From NCBI GenBank assembly GCA_016839405.1, contig JAEOUJ010000182.1, positions 1-10,387 on the forward strand: 10,387 bases of DNA. Reading direction: 5' to 3'. Made by a program: the position numbers and the translations under genes. Below are positions 1-7,378 of the stretch, one piece after another (within the stretch, counting starts at the first letter, position 1; every line of letters begins with the position of its first letter). The notes beneath the pieces are model-generated. The model saw only the letters and a program-made list of their open reading frames with translations, was not told the DNA's origin and did not search any database. This DNA comes from Candidatus Gerdarchaeota archaeon. GTDB taxonomy: Archaea; Asgardarchaeota; Heimdallarchaeia; JABLTI01.

Positions 1-1082
1 ATAATCTTTTGAAAGGGTTAACATTTCAATGGGTTATTGTTGACGAAGCTGGTCAAGCAACTGAACCTGCTACATTAGGTGCTTTTAGACATCTTTGTCC
101 TGATAGTGAATCCAGAGAAAGATATCCCAGAGTAATTTTGGTTGGAGATCATAAACAACTGCCACCAGTTGTATCAGAAGAAACTATAGAGTATACACCA
201 GAAGTACCTAAAATATTGAAGAAAGCTGGATTAAATGAGAATGATTCACTAAAAACATCACTTTTTGAACGTTTATTCAGACTTTGGAATGATGATCAAA
301 ATAATGTAATAATTCTATCTGAACAATATCGAATGAATGAAGCTATATCAAGAATTGTTAAAAATGCATTTTATCCTAAAGTAAATTATATTCCTGCAAA
401 TGACGAAATAGGTTCTCATACTCTATTAGGTTTTTTTAATCGATATAATTTCGACTTATCAATTCTACAATCAAATAAATTAATTGCTCAAATTTTCAAT
501 CCAAAAATACCTGTTGTTTTAATTAACACAGAAAAGGATTCTCAAGCTATTGAAGGAATTCAAGAAGTTGACATTCAAACTGAATCACGATTCAATATTA
601 GAGAAGCTAAAATTATTGGTTCTTTTGTAGCAGATTTTCTTGCTTTATTTAATGAAACAATAAAACCAGAAATATCAAAACAAATAGGAATTATATCTCC
701 TTATAGGCATCAAAACAATCTAATTTATAGTGAATTACGATCAAGTGGGATTGCAGAGGATATTATTAATAATATTCGTGTTGATACTGTAGATCGTTTT
801 CAAGGTGATGAAAGAGAAATCATCATTATTAGTTTAACCAATAGTAATGAAGCTAATGTTATTGGTCAATTACATCGTGATTGGCGTAGAATGAATGTTT
901 CAATAAGTCGTGCAAAAGCAAAATTAATCTTAATTGGAAATCGTCAAACTTTTACAAAGAAGGGGACTGATAAAAAAGAAGATGAAGCTAAAGAGCTCTT
1001 CAAGGAAGTTTTCAAAACAATTGATGTTTTAAAGAAAGAGGATTTAGCAACTGAAATTGATTCAAAATTATTAAGCAATTAA
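1..1082 (+). CDS. UPF1/DNA2-like superfamily 1 helicase, C-terminal part (5' end outside window)
   Basis: This is the C-terminal part of an ATP-dependent nucleic-acid helicase of the UPF1/IGHMBP2/DNA2-like SF1B group (AAA_11/AAA_12, COG1112). The reading frame is open to the left edge, with codons starting at base 3, so the TTG at 9 is not the real start and the Walker A half is missing. Counted from that TTG, the visible motifs are motif II DEAGQA (residues 12-17), motif III GDHKQLPP (46-53), motif IV EQYRM (105-109), motif V VDRFQGDE (261-268) and motif VI NVSISRAK (296-303). After motif VI only a short charged tail remains, with no C-terminal nuclease or PLD domain. The family unwinds RNA or DNA in RNA decay, replication or defence; nothing here shows which. 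The next gene begins 16 bases downstream and is probably cotranscribed. The family call is firm; the cellular role is unknown. Confidence 0.93.
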   Translation, partial: NLLKGLTFQWVIVDEAGQATEPATLGAFRHLCPDSESRERYPRVILVGDHKQLPPVVSEETIEYTPEVPKILKKAGLNENDSLKTSLFERLFRLWNDDQNNVIILSEQYRMNEAISRIVKNAFYPKVNYIPANDEIGSHTLLGFFNRYNFDLSILQSNKLIAQIFNPKIPVVLINTEKDSQAIEGIQEVDIQTESRFNIREAKIIGSFVADFLALFNETIKPEISKQIGIISPYRHQNNLIYSELRSSGIAEDIINNIRVDTVDRFQGDEREIIIISLTNSNEANVIGQLHRDWRRMNVSISRAKAKLILIGNRQTFTKKGTDKKEDEAKELFKEVFKTIDVLKKEDLATEIDSKLLSN

Positions 1083-1098
1083 TTGAAGGTGTAGAAAG

Positions 1099-1629
1099 TT
1101 GTTAACAGAAGAGAAATTAAAGGAAATGATTCTTACAATAAAGAATTTAGATAATATTGGTTGTACTTATGATTTTAAAGATCAATTTGAAGTTGCTTTA
1201 ACATCTTTAGAAGCATTGAATCTTGTAACTAAAATTAGTTCGAAAATTCCTGATTGTGATGAACATTGCCTAAAAAGCAATGATTGTCAATGGTTTTCAA
1301 TTTATCAAAAACAGAAAAGTAAAAGTAAATTCAAGTTAACAAAAACAGGTGAAAAATTTGCTAATGATATCCTCGAAAATAATCTTACTAGTGCTGAATT
1401 AAAATCCATTATTTTAGATGTTGTTAGCAAAGCTTTACTTGTTGATACCATCCAATCTGTATTAATTGAACAAAAAAATCTAACTATTGAAAAACTTGTA
1501 ACTGAAATTTTAAAACAAACAAATATTGATCTAAGAACAATAAGAATTGCATTAATGGATATTCTCCATTTAATGGAGTCTTTAGAAATAATACATCTCA
1601 AAGAAGGATTAATTTTAACTTATGTTTAG
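1099..1629 (+). CDS. Small protein with probable tandem winged helices and a Cys/His cluster
   Basis: A 176-residue protein of no recognised named family. The TTG start at 1099 is supported by AAGGTG at 1086-1091, seven bases upstream; an in-frame ATG at codon 10 is the alternative. Residues ~1-92 look like a winged helix: helices, a hairpin-like wing, then a KFKLTKTGEKFA strand-helix of the kind that ends many archaeal wHTH domains. The wing region holds C53, H56, C57 and C63 (plus C22 earlier), a possible metal site. Residues ~115-176 look like a second winged helix, with the pattern LVTEIL, then DLRTIRIALMDIL, then LEIIHLKEG. No membrane segment or signal peptide is seen. It lies 16 bases after the helicase and is probably in the same operon, so a nucleic-acid-binding partner or regulator of that helicase is a reasonable inference, not shown. 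The fold is inferred from sequence pattern only. Confidence 0.7.
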   Translation: MLTEEKLKEMILTIKNLDNIGCTYDFKDQFEVALTSLEALNLVTKISSKIPDCDEHCLKSNDCQWFSIYQKQKSKSKFKLTKTGEKFANDILENNLTSAELKSIILDVVSKALLVDTIQSVLIEQKNLTIEKLVTEILKQTNIDLRTIRIALMDILHLMESLEIIHLKEGLILTYV

Positions 1630-1652
1630 ATAATAATAATTAAATATTTGAT

Positions 1653-1669
1653 AAAAGAAATAATCTTTT
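1653..1669 (+). terminator. Possible terminator after the helicase operon
   Basis: A 6-bp inverted repeat, AAAAGA / TCTTTT with a 5-base AATAA loop, lies 23 bases after the stop of the small winged-helix gene and ends in four Ts. The stem is weak (one G-C pair), but the position in the 115-base gap before the next gene fits a transcript end. The rest of this gap (1670-1744) is AT-rich. A TATA-like stretch TATTTTATTA near 1691-1700 could be the promoter of the coiled-coil gene. No good ribosome binding site precedes its ATG. Confidence 0.3.
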
Positions 1670-1744
1670 GATTCATATTTAGGGAAAAACTATTTTATTA
1701 ATCGATAATAATCTAAAATGAGTTAATACTGGGTCGTAAGAATA

Positions 1745-4033
1745 ATGTCGCTAAAAAATGTTCAGAGTTCGTTGTTGAGTCAGATTGGATTTTCAGAACA
1801 AGAACAACAAGTTTATCTAACAATATTAGGGATAGGGAATGCTTCCTTGGGTGAAGCTTATCTTCAAACAGGAATTCAATTAGATGATTTACAACAAATA
1901 ATTCAAGATTTAACAAATAGGGGTTATCTTAAAAAAATTGAAGGAAAAATAAATCGTTACATAGCTGTTGAGCCTTTTCTTAAAGGATTCCTTTTTGTTG
2001 AAAAAGAATTTCAAAATGATATAATAAATATTGAAAATTCACTCATAAGTGTTTTTGATAGTAGTCACAATGAACTTGTTCTAAAGATGGATGAATTTAG
2101 AACCTCTATTACTCCAATTTATGATAATATTGCTGAGGAACTAAGAACCTCAAATGAGCAATTGAAGATGGAATTAACTAATTCAATATATCGCCATTCT
2201 GATAAAATTTCAAGTTTAGCTGAAGATTTTGATTTAATGTTAACAGATGGTTTTTCGAAAACATTCCTTTCTGTAAGTAATGAATTGTCTAATTTAAGTA
2301 ATGAGGTTAGCGTTATACTTCGAGACGAATCTGATAAAGCAACAGAGAGATTACAGAAATTTGATCAACTTACAAATAAGACAATTCAAGATATGCTTGC
2401 ACCACTTGACAATGCACTTATTCAATATCAAAATATAGTTCCGGATAAATTAAAAACAATATTGGAAGAAAATAAAAGCGAAGTGGATAATTTACAAAAG
2501 AATGTAAAATCAATTACAAAATTCAGTTTAAAAGAAATCCAAACAGCACTAAAGGATTTTGAAAATGATATCAATGTAGTTATCAATGATGCAGCTAAAA
2601 ATTACTCAGATGTTATTAATACTTATATTAAGGAATCAAATGAAATCTTTGAAGCAGAAAAAAGCAAAGTTGATACTACAGTTGTTAAGTTAATTGATGA
2701 AATTGGTAAAAATATCGAAAAATTATCTATTGAATCTTCAAATCTAAAAGAAAATATTGAGGAGATTGCTAAAGCGGGTATATTAAAACGACCAGATCCT
2801 GCTATTGTTCAAGAAGCGAAAGAACGAGCGGATGTAATTGATACAATCTCACAAAAAATTAAAGGAGCTTATGATGAAGCATTAAATATTTATCAGAAAA
2901 ATATCATTAGCGGTTTGAGTACTTTAATGAAAAATAATGATAAAGCACTTGCTCAACAATTAAAAGATGGTTCCGCTAAAATTAAAGAAATAAGAATCAA
3001 ACTCACAAATGATTGGAATAAAATTGCTGTTAAATATGATAAAGATTTGAATAATGCAGTAAAAGATGTCTTAAAAGAAACCGAACCAAAAATAGTTAGC
3101 ACATCCAAGGAAGCTTTTGAAACAACATTGAAGAATGTTCAAGAGTTAAAAAACAATATTACAACTCTTTTAGCACCTTTAAGGGAAATAATATACACAG
3201 ATTTAGAAGATGCTTTAGAGAATTTATTCTTAAATTCATCAAAGCGATTACGCATGCATAATGATAGTAATAATAAAGCTCTCGAGACTTTACGTCATTT
3301 AACAGATGATATGAAATTTGCTTTCAAATCACAAGTACAAGAAGAGCTTAGTAAACCAAAAATGATTGCTTCAGAGATGATTTCAGAGTACACAACAACA
3401 TTAGATAATTATCTTACAACTTTAAATAGAGATCAAACTGCAACACTAAATACAATAAATCAAGCAGCTGAAAAATTCCTTACTACAATAAAGGATTCAT
3501 TTTCATCATCAAGTACAGAAATATCCAATAGGCTTGCTGGCATTATCTACAAAGTAAATGAAACTAAAACCTATCTACAAGAAATAACTAATTCTGTAGA
3601 TGAAATAATCCCTGCACCAAGACCTCACTCAATTATAATCTATGGCAATCAAAATTCAATGACAGCAATATATGATATGCTTATAAGAACTAAATCAACT
3701 TGCACATTAGTAGTACCAACTATTGATCAAAATCTAGTTGATTTGTTAACCAAACAAATATCAAAACGAGTTAGAGTTCGTGTTTTAGCTGATATTGATC
3801 CATTCAGAGATGAAGCATTAGTTGCTGCTTTAAAGGAACAAGGAAATATTACAATATGGCAATATACAATGAGAGATTTCTTTGCTGTAACAAGAGATGG
3901 AGCAGAAGTATTACTTGCACCTGTTACCCGTGATGGAGAACTAACAAGCTTTATTACAGAACAAGATGCCTTAGTTAGAGCAGTTCAACAAATTATCAAT
4001 GCCTCATTTATGGCTCGTTCAAAAGAAATATGA
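1745..4033 (+). CDS. TrmB-like winged helix fused to a ~540-residue coiled coil and a C-terminal PLD-like/effector domain
   Basis: A 762-residue protein with three parts. Residues ~8-83 match the TrmB-type winged helix pattern: a GFSEQEQQVYLTIL helix like the family's LGLTxxExxVYLxLL, then recognition-helix-like DDLQQIIQDLTNRGYLKKIEG and a wing. Residues ~84-620 are long Lys/Glu/Asn/Ser-rich helices with little Pro or Gly, as in extended coiled coils; LLAPL-type motifs occur twice (QDMLAPL and TTLLAPL). Residues ~623-762 are globular (IIIYGN, CTLVVPT, VRVRVLADID, then FFAVTRDGAEVLLAP) and resemble the degenerate PLD-like C-terminal domain of TrmB regulators. The HxK catalytic signature of active phospholipase D enzymes is absent. 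Classic TrmB proteins are about 250-350 residues, so the coiled coil is a large insertion. No membrane segment is visible. It could be a regulator, a chromatin-organising protein or a filament-forming scaffold. The domain reading is moderately sure; the function is unknown. Confidence 0.8.
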   Translation: MSLKNVQSSLLSQIGFSEQEQQVYLTILGIGNASLGEAYLQTGIQLDDLQQIIQDLTNRGYLKKIEGKINRYIAVEPFLKGFLFVEKEFQNDIINIENSLISVFDSSHNELVLKMDEFRTSITPIYDNIAEELRTSNEQLKMELTNSIYRHSDKISSLAEDFDLMLTDGFSKTFLSVSNELSNLSNEVSVILRDESDKATERLQKFDQLTNKTIQDMLAPLDNALIQYQNIVPDKLKTILEENKSEVDNLQKNVKSITKFSLKEIQTALKDFENDINVVINDAAKNYSDVINTYIKESNEIFEAEKSKVDTTVVKLIDEIGKNIEKLSIESSNLKENIEEIAKAGILKRPDPAIVQEAKERADVIDTISQKIKGAYDEALNIYQKNIISGLSTLMKNNDKALAQQLKDGSAKIKEIRIKLTNDWNKIAVKYDKDLNNAVKDVLKETEPKIVSTSKEAFETTLKNVQELKNNITTLLAPLREIIYTDLEDALENLFLNSSKRLRMHNDSNNKALETLRHLTDDMKFAFKSQVQEELSKPKMIASEMISEYTTTLDNYLTTLNRDQTATLNTINQAAEKFLTTIKDSFSSSSTEISNRLAGIIYKVNETKTYLQEITNSVDEIIPAPRPHSIIIYGNQNSMTAIYDMLIRTKSTCTLVVPTIDQNLVDLLTKQISKRVRVRVLADIDPFRDEALVAALKEQGNITIWQYTMRDFFAVTRDGAEVLLAPVTRDGELTSFITEQDALVRAVQQIINASFMARSKEI

Positions 4034-4050
4034 GCCATAATAATTTTTCT

Positions 4051-4079
4051 CTATCAGTTTCTTAGTTGAAAATTGATAG
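4051..4079. terminator. Stem-loop between convergent genes
   Basis: CTATCA at 4051-4056 pairs with TGATAG at 4074-4079. Inside, TTTC pairs with GAAA around a TTAGTT loop, separated by a small internal loop. It sits where the coiled-coil gene (+) and the SUKH-like gene (-) converge and overlaps the last codons of the latter. A TTTTT run at 4044-4048 lies between the + strand stop and the stem, so termination of the + transcript may rely on that T-run. Confidence 0.4.
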
Positions 4080-4748
4080 TAGATTCTTCAAACCTTTAAA
4101 CCAATAAGCAATGCTTAACTGAATTTGTTTTTTGGCTTTTGGTGATAAATGCCAGATATCAATTAAATCATACTCTCTTTTTGCAGTTAAAAAAAACTCT
4201 TTGAGAATAGGTAAGATTTTCTTTTTCTTCGATAACATTTTTTGAGGGACTTTGGGTAATTTTTTGCCTTCTTCCAATCCAAAAAATTCTATTAATCCTA
4301 AAATACCTAAGCAGGCTGCTTCTAACAAAACCTCAAAATTATTTGTTAATGGAATACTAAATTTATAACTAGGCATATTTAGAAGAATAAGAGGTAATCC
4401 CTCAGGGTTTAAATTCTCTGTATCAAGAAGGTATAATGCATCCTCCTCATTTTCAGCAAATCTAATGAACCTTTTATCTGGTAATAGATTCAATCTTTTA
4501 CTAGTATAAAATAAATTATCACAAGAAATTACACGGAAATGAGATGGATCATTTAAATCATCTAGAAAATAATCATTCTCAATAAGAAAACCATTGGTTT
4601 GTTGATAAAGCAATTTTAGATAATCAGGAATTTCCATATCTTTGAAGAAAAGTAATTCATCTATTTGCATATTTGTAATTCCTGCTTCAAAAGTGATTTC
4701 CACATTGGAATCATCAAGATACTTATCTAAAATTAAAATGAATAACAT
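4062..4748 (-). CDS. Hypothetical protein, possible SUKH (SMI1/KNR4-like) domain
   Basis: About 228 residues from the ATG at 4748. A TTG two codons further upstream (4754) also fits, and a stop codon lies directly before it, so no longer start is possible. The N-terminal two thirds follow the SUKH pattern: a helix (MQIDELL), EIPDYLKLLYQQTNGF resembling the family's P-x-D/E-Y-x-x-L-x-x-x-N-G signature, then alternating strands including FIRFAENEEDALYLLD, and a late helix NFEVLLEAA like the family's SFxxFL helix. A Lys-rich segment (KKLPKVPQKMLSKKKK) and a helical tail follow. SUKH proteins include yeast Smi1/Knr4 and many bacterial toxin-immunity proteins; no toxin gene is next to this one. 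It lies downstream of iorB on the same strand across a 71-base T-rich gap, so it is probably a separate transcript. CTTATAGTATAA (minus strand, 4759-4770) could be its TATA region. The gene is real; the domain call is tentative. Confidence 0.7.
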   Translation of the reverse strand: MLFILILDKYLDDSNVEITFEAGITNMQIDELLFFKDMEIPDYLKLLYQQTNGFLIENDYFLDDLNDPSHFRVISCDNLFYTSKRLNLLPDKRFIRFAENEEDALYLLDTENLNPEGLPLILLNMPSYKFSIPLTNNFEVLLEAACLGILGLIEFFGLEEGKKLPKVPQKMLSKKKKILPILKEFFLTAKREYDLIDIWHLSPKAKKQIQLSIAYWFKGLKNLLSIFN

Positions 4749-4819
4749 CTCCAATTAATTATACTATAAGAAAATAGAAGCAATTAACAAAAATAAATAT
4801 GTTGAAATAGGGTTATGCC
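4749..4819 (-). terminator. T-rich tract after iorB
   Basis: Read on the minus strand, the gap after the iorB stop contains ATTTATTTTTG near 4787-4799 and further T-clusters (CTATTTTCTT near 4768-4777). Archaeal RNA polymerase terminates mainly on U-tracts, so this is a plausible end of the iorAB transcript. No strong hairpin is seen in it. Confidence 0.4.
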
Positions 4820-5443
4820 CTACTTCATTAATTCTTTCATTTTATTGAATCCTAGTTCGAAAGCTTTCATATTAATAGCAACGACTTTTTCATTCCCGCG
4901 AAAACGAATAATAAGAGCTTTTTCAAGGGATTCTTTTGTCAATGGAAAATCTGGAATAGCAAATAATGCACCAAGTAAGACAACATTTTGAGTTCTGAGA
5001 TCACCAGTTTCTGATGCAAGTTCAAATGCATTGATTAGGAAAACATTTTTGGTAAATTTCTCAACAATACCAATAATATCTTTTTGCTCAGGATATTTAG
5101 CACCTTTTTTAACACTTAGGCTTGGAGGAACAATAATATGACTGTTGATAATAGCATAACCTGTTTTTGGTTTAAGTTTACGGATTGCTCGAGCAGATTC
5201 TCCTAACTCAAAACTAAGTAAAACATCTGCACCACCATCAGGAATAAGAGGGCCATTAACAGGACCCAAACGAACTTCTGTATTAACAACTCCACCTCTT
5301 TGAGCCATTCCATGAATCTCACTTTGGACAATATAAACATCTTGAACTAAAGCAGCATTACCTAGTAAGTTGGCAGCTGTAAGAACGCCAGTACCACCAA
5401 CACCAGCAATCTCAATTTGATAAGGTTTTTCAAGTTTAGTCAT
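4820..5443 (-). CDS. iorB: Indolepyruvate:ferredoxin oxidoreductase, beta subunit
   Basis: The smaller subunit of the thiamine-diphosphate enzyme that converts aryl pyruvates (such as indolepyruvate) and CoA to aryl-acetyl-CoA, CO2 and reduced ferredoxin in the cytoplasm, a step of archaeal aromatic amino acid fermentation. It is a single pyruvate-ferredoxin oxidoreductase gamma domain: the glycine-rich AGVGGTGVLTAANLL near the N-terminus and SEIHGMAQRGG about 25 residues later are hallmark motifs. At 207 residues it has the usual family length. The ATG at 5443 is chosen because GAGGTGA lies five bases upstream at 5449-5455. The GTG at 5452, three codons further up, overlaps both that site and the iorA stop and is less likely. 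Its codons mostly end in T, like the ends of iorA and unlike the middle of iorA. It is translationally coupled to iorA. Confidence 0.93.
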   Translation of the reverse strand: MTKLEKPYQIEIAGVGGTGVLTAANLLGNAALVQDVYIVQSEIHGMAQRGGVVNTEVRLGPVNGPLIPDGGADVLLSFELGESARAIRKLKPKTGYAIINSHIIVPPSLSVKKGAKYPEQKDIIGIVEKFTKNVFLINAFELASETGDLRTQNVVLLGALFAIPDFPLTKESLEKALIIRFRGNEKVVAINMKAFELGFNKMKELMK

Positions 5444-5448
5444 TTTTT

Positions 5449-5455
5449 TCACCTC
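5449..5455 (-). promoter_or_regulatory. iorB ribosome binding site overlapping the iorA stop
   Basis: GAGGTGA on the minus strand is a near-perfect archaeal Shine-Dalgarno sequence. Its last three bases are the TGA stop of iorA, and it stands five bases before the iorB ATG. It decides the iorB start and implies coupled translation of the two subunits. Confidence 0.8.
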
Positions 5456-7314
5456 TTAGTAAAAGCATCATATGGACAAACAATCCGACAGACTGCACAT
5501 CCAACACACATAGATTCATCAACATGGGATTTCTTTCTATCATTATCAAAAGTAATAGCAGGACAAGCAAAAGTTCGGACACAAGTACGACAACCAATGC
5601 AAATATCTTCATCTACAAAATATTTGTCCAATTCTTTTTTAGCTCGCTTCATTATTCTAGTATATTCTAAAGCACATTCTCTTCTCGAGATGATAACAGA
5701 CAATTCATTATTATCAATAGCTTTTCCAATAACTTCAGTGGTATGTTCAAGGTCATAAGGATCAACAATGTGTAAATTTTTAACACCTATGCCTTCACAA
5801 ACCTGTTCTAAAGTAACTATCCCTGCTTTATCGCCAAAAGCAGTTCGACCAAGTTCAGGAGTAGGTTGTCCGCCTGTCATTGCAGTGAGTTGATTATCTA
5901 CTATTACCAACACAAACTTAGCATTGTTTACTATTGCATTTATTAGCGGTGGTATTCCTGTATGATAGAATGTACTATCCCCAATTACTGGTATTACTAC
6001 TTGTTTTGTTGATTGTGCTATTCCATTAGCTATTCCTATTGATGCTCCCATTGCTACTGTTGTATCAACTGAATTTAATGGTGGCATAAATCCTAATGTA
6101 TAACACCCTATGTCACCTGGCATGACTGGTTCTAATTTTCGACTTTTTGCTGCTTTTTTTATTGCTAAATAGGTTGCTCTATGTGGACATCCTGCGCATA
6201 ATTCTGGCGGTCTATTTGGTAATTGCTCATTTATCTCTTTTTGCTCCATCATTCCCTCAAATGTTTTATCATCGATTTTTAATCCCAATATTTTCGCTAA
6301 TGAATTCTTTAAAATTAGTGGATTCAATTCATTTGATATTGGGATGATTTTTTCTTTTCTACCATAAATTTTCGTTTTAACGCCATTTTCCGCTGCTAAT
6401 GCTTTCACACTTAATTCAATATATGGTTCCACTTCTTCTGCAATCAAACATTCTGAATGTTCTTTTAGTAATTCAATAATTTTTGCTTCTGGTAATGGAC
6501 TACTGAATCCTATCTTGTAAATAGTTGGATTAATTCCCAATTCTTGTATAGCATCTTTTATATATGTGTATGTTACTCCAGAAGTAATTACTAATAGTGG
6601 ATCTTTTCCTTTTTCCACTACATTCCATTTCGAATTGCATGAATACTCTTTCATTTCTTCAAGTTTTGCCATCAATAGTGGTTTTGTTCTTCGAGCATTT
6701 CCTGGTAAACAAACAAACTGTGCTGGATTCCTGATGAATTCTCCTTTGTGTTCTTTATTCACCGGGATTTCTCCTAGCTCTACTGGTCCTCGTGAATGAC
6801 TTAATCTTGTTGTTGATCTTATTATTACCATAGATTCCCATTTTTCAGAGAAATCATATGCATATTTAACCATATCAAGTGCTTCTTGTGGTGTCGATGG
6901 TTCCATGCAGATAGCATGAGCTGCTAAAGCATACATTCTTGTATCTTGTTCATTTTGGCTCGAGTGGAAACTTGGATCATCAGCTATACACAAAACAAAT
7001 CCCCCTTTCATTCCGCCAAATAGAGCTGCTGTGAAAAATGGATCAGCAGCAACATTTAGTCCTACATGTTTAGCTGCTGTAAACGATCGAATCCCACTCC
7101 AAGCTGCTCCTAAAGCTACTTCAAAGGCAACTTTCTCATTAATAGACCACTCAGCGTGCATTCCTGTTTCTTTACCGAACATAGCTATTGTTTCCATAAT
7201 TTCGGTAGAAGGAGTTCCTGGATATGCTGCAGCAACGCTTACCCCTGCTTCTAAAACACCTCGAGCAATTGCTTCATTACCGCTTAGTAGCATTTTGGTT
7301 TTTTGTTGGGCCAA
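5449..7314 (-). CDS. iorA: Indolepyruvate:ferredoxin oxidoreductase, alpha subunit
   Basis: The large catalytic subunit, 621 residues, the usual length. In order: an N-terminal pyrimidine-binding domain (LLSGNEAIARGVLEAG, AYPGTPSTEI); a central domain; CAGCPHR (residues 373-379), typical of IorA; a thiamine-diphosphate domain with GDS at 445-447, DNQ at 473-475 and TAMTGGQ just after; and a fused two-cluster ferredoxin domain (572-621). The first cluster reads CX2CX2CX5C-P and the second CX2CX2CX3C-P, so two 4Fe-4S clusters are expected. The TTG start at 7314 has AGAAGGT nine bases upstream (7324-7330); the ATG at 7293 is the alternative. About positions 5940-6840 the codons end overwhelmingly in A (CCA, GCA, GGA, ATA), while both flanks and iorB favour T-ending codons. 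Indolepyruvate is inferred from family; related aryl or keto acids are possible substrates. Confidence 0.95.
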   Translation of the reverse strand: MAQQKTKMLLSGNEAIARGVLEAGVSVAAAYPGTPSTEIMETIAMFGKETGMHAEWSINEKVAFEVALGAAWSGIRSFTAAKHVGLNVAADPFFTAALFGGMKGGFVLCIADDPSFHSSQNEQDTRMYALAAHAICMEPSTPQEALDMVKYAYDFSEKWESMVIIRSTTRLSHSRGPVELGEIPVNKEHKGEFIRNPAQFVCLPGNARRTKPLLMAKLEEMKEYSCNSKWNVVEKGKDPLLVITSGVTYTYIKDAIQELGINPTIYKIGFSSPLPEAKIIELLKEHSECLIAEEVEPYIELSVKALAAENGVKTKIYGRKEKIIPISNELNPLILKNSLAKILGLKIDDKTFEGMMEQKEINEQLPNRPPELCAGCPHRATYLAIKKAAKSRKLEPVMPGDIGCYTLGFMPPLNSVDTTVAMGASIGIANGIAQSTKQVVIPVIGDSTFYHTGIPPLINAIVNNAKFVLVIVDNQLTAMTGGQPTPELGRTAFGDKAGIVTLEQVCEGIGVKNLHIVDPYDLEHTTEVIGKAIDNNELSVIISRRECALEYTRIMKRAKKELDKYFVDEDICIGCRTCVRTFACPAITFDNDRKKSHVDESMCVGCAVCRIVCPYDAFTKR

Positions 7315-7342
7315 TTTTATTTAACCTTCTTTTTGTACAAAC

Positions 7343-7378
7343 AACATGTTCTATTTTTTCTGCTTATAATTTAAATTA
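7343..7378 (-). promoter_or_regulatory. Putative iorA promoter with palindromic AACATGTT
   Basis: On the minus strand, AATTTAAATTATAAGC (about 7362-7377) is the best TATA-like stretch, about 50-60 bases before the iorA TTG. Between it and the gene lies the perfect palindrome AACATGTT at 7343-7350, close to where the transcript should begin; such placement suits a repressor site. The 10-mer AACATGTTCT (7343-7352, + strand) recurs exactly upstream of ftsZ at 8691-8700. A second 8-base palindrome, TTGTACAA, is at 7333-7340. None of this is experimentally supported. Confidence 0.35.

Noticed and set aside
9..11. TTG as the start codon of the helicase
   Set aside because: The frame is open to the window edge, and the protein would lack the Walker A half required of this family, so the true start lies outside.
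3611..4033. Catalytic phospholipase D or nuclease domain at the end of the coiled-coil protein
   Set aside because: The fold pattern is PLD-like, but no HxK(x4)D signature is present, so a sensor or dimerisation domain is more likely than an enzyme.
1..4033. A three-gene anti-phage system made of helicase, winged-helix protein and coiled-coil protein
   Set aside because: A 115-base gap with a possible terminator separates the third gene, no known defence effector or nuclease is seen, and the left end is cut. It is kept only as a weak possibility under the helicase finding.
5417..5758. Open reading frame of 113 codons on the + strand
   Set aside because: It lies antisense to the ferredoxin end of iorA and the start of iorB, both with clear family motifs; its composition is that of a shadow frame.
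7031..7324. Open reading frame of 97 codons on the + strand
   Set aside because: Antisense to the conserved N-terminal domain of iorA, with no ribosome binding site or known motif.
7367..7378. Perfect palindrome TAATTTAAATTA
   Set aside because: Made only of A and T in AT-rich DNA, and overlapping the likely iorA TATA region, so symmetry alone is weak evidence.
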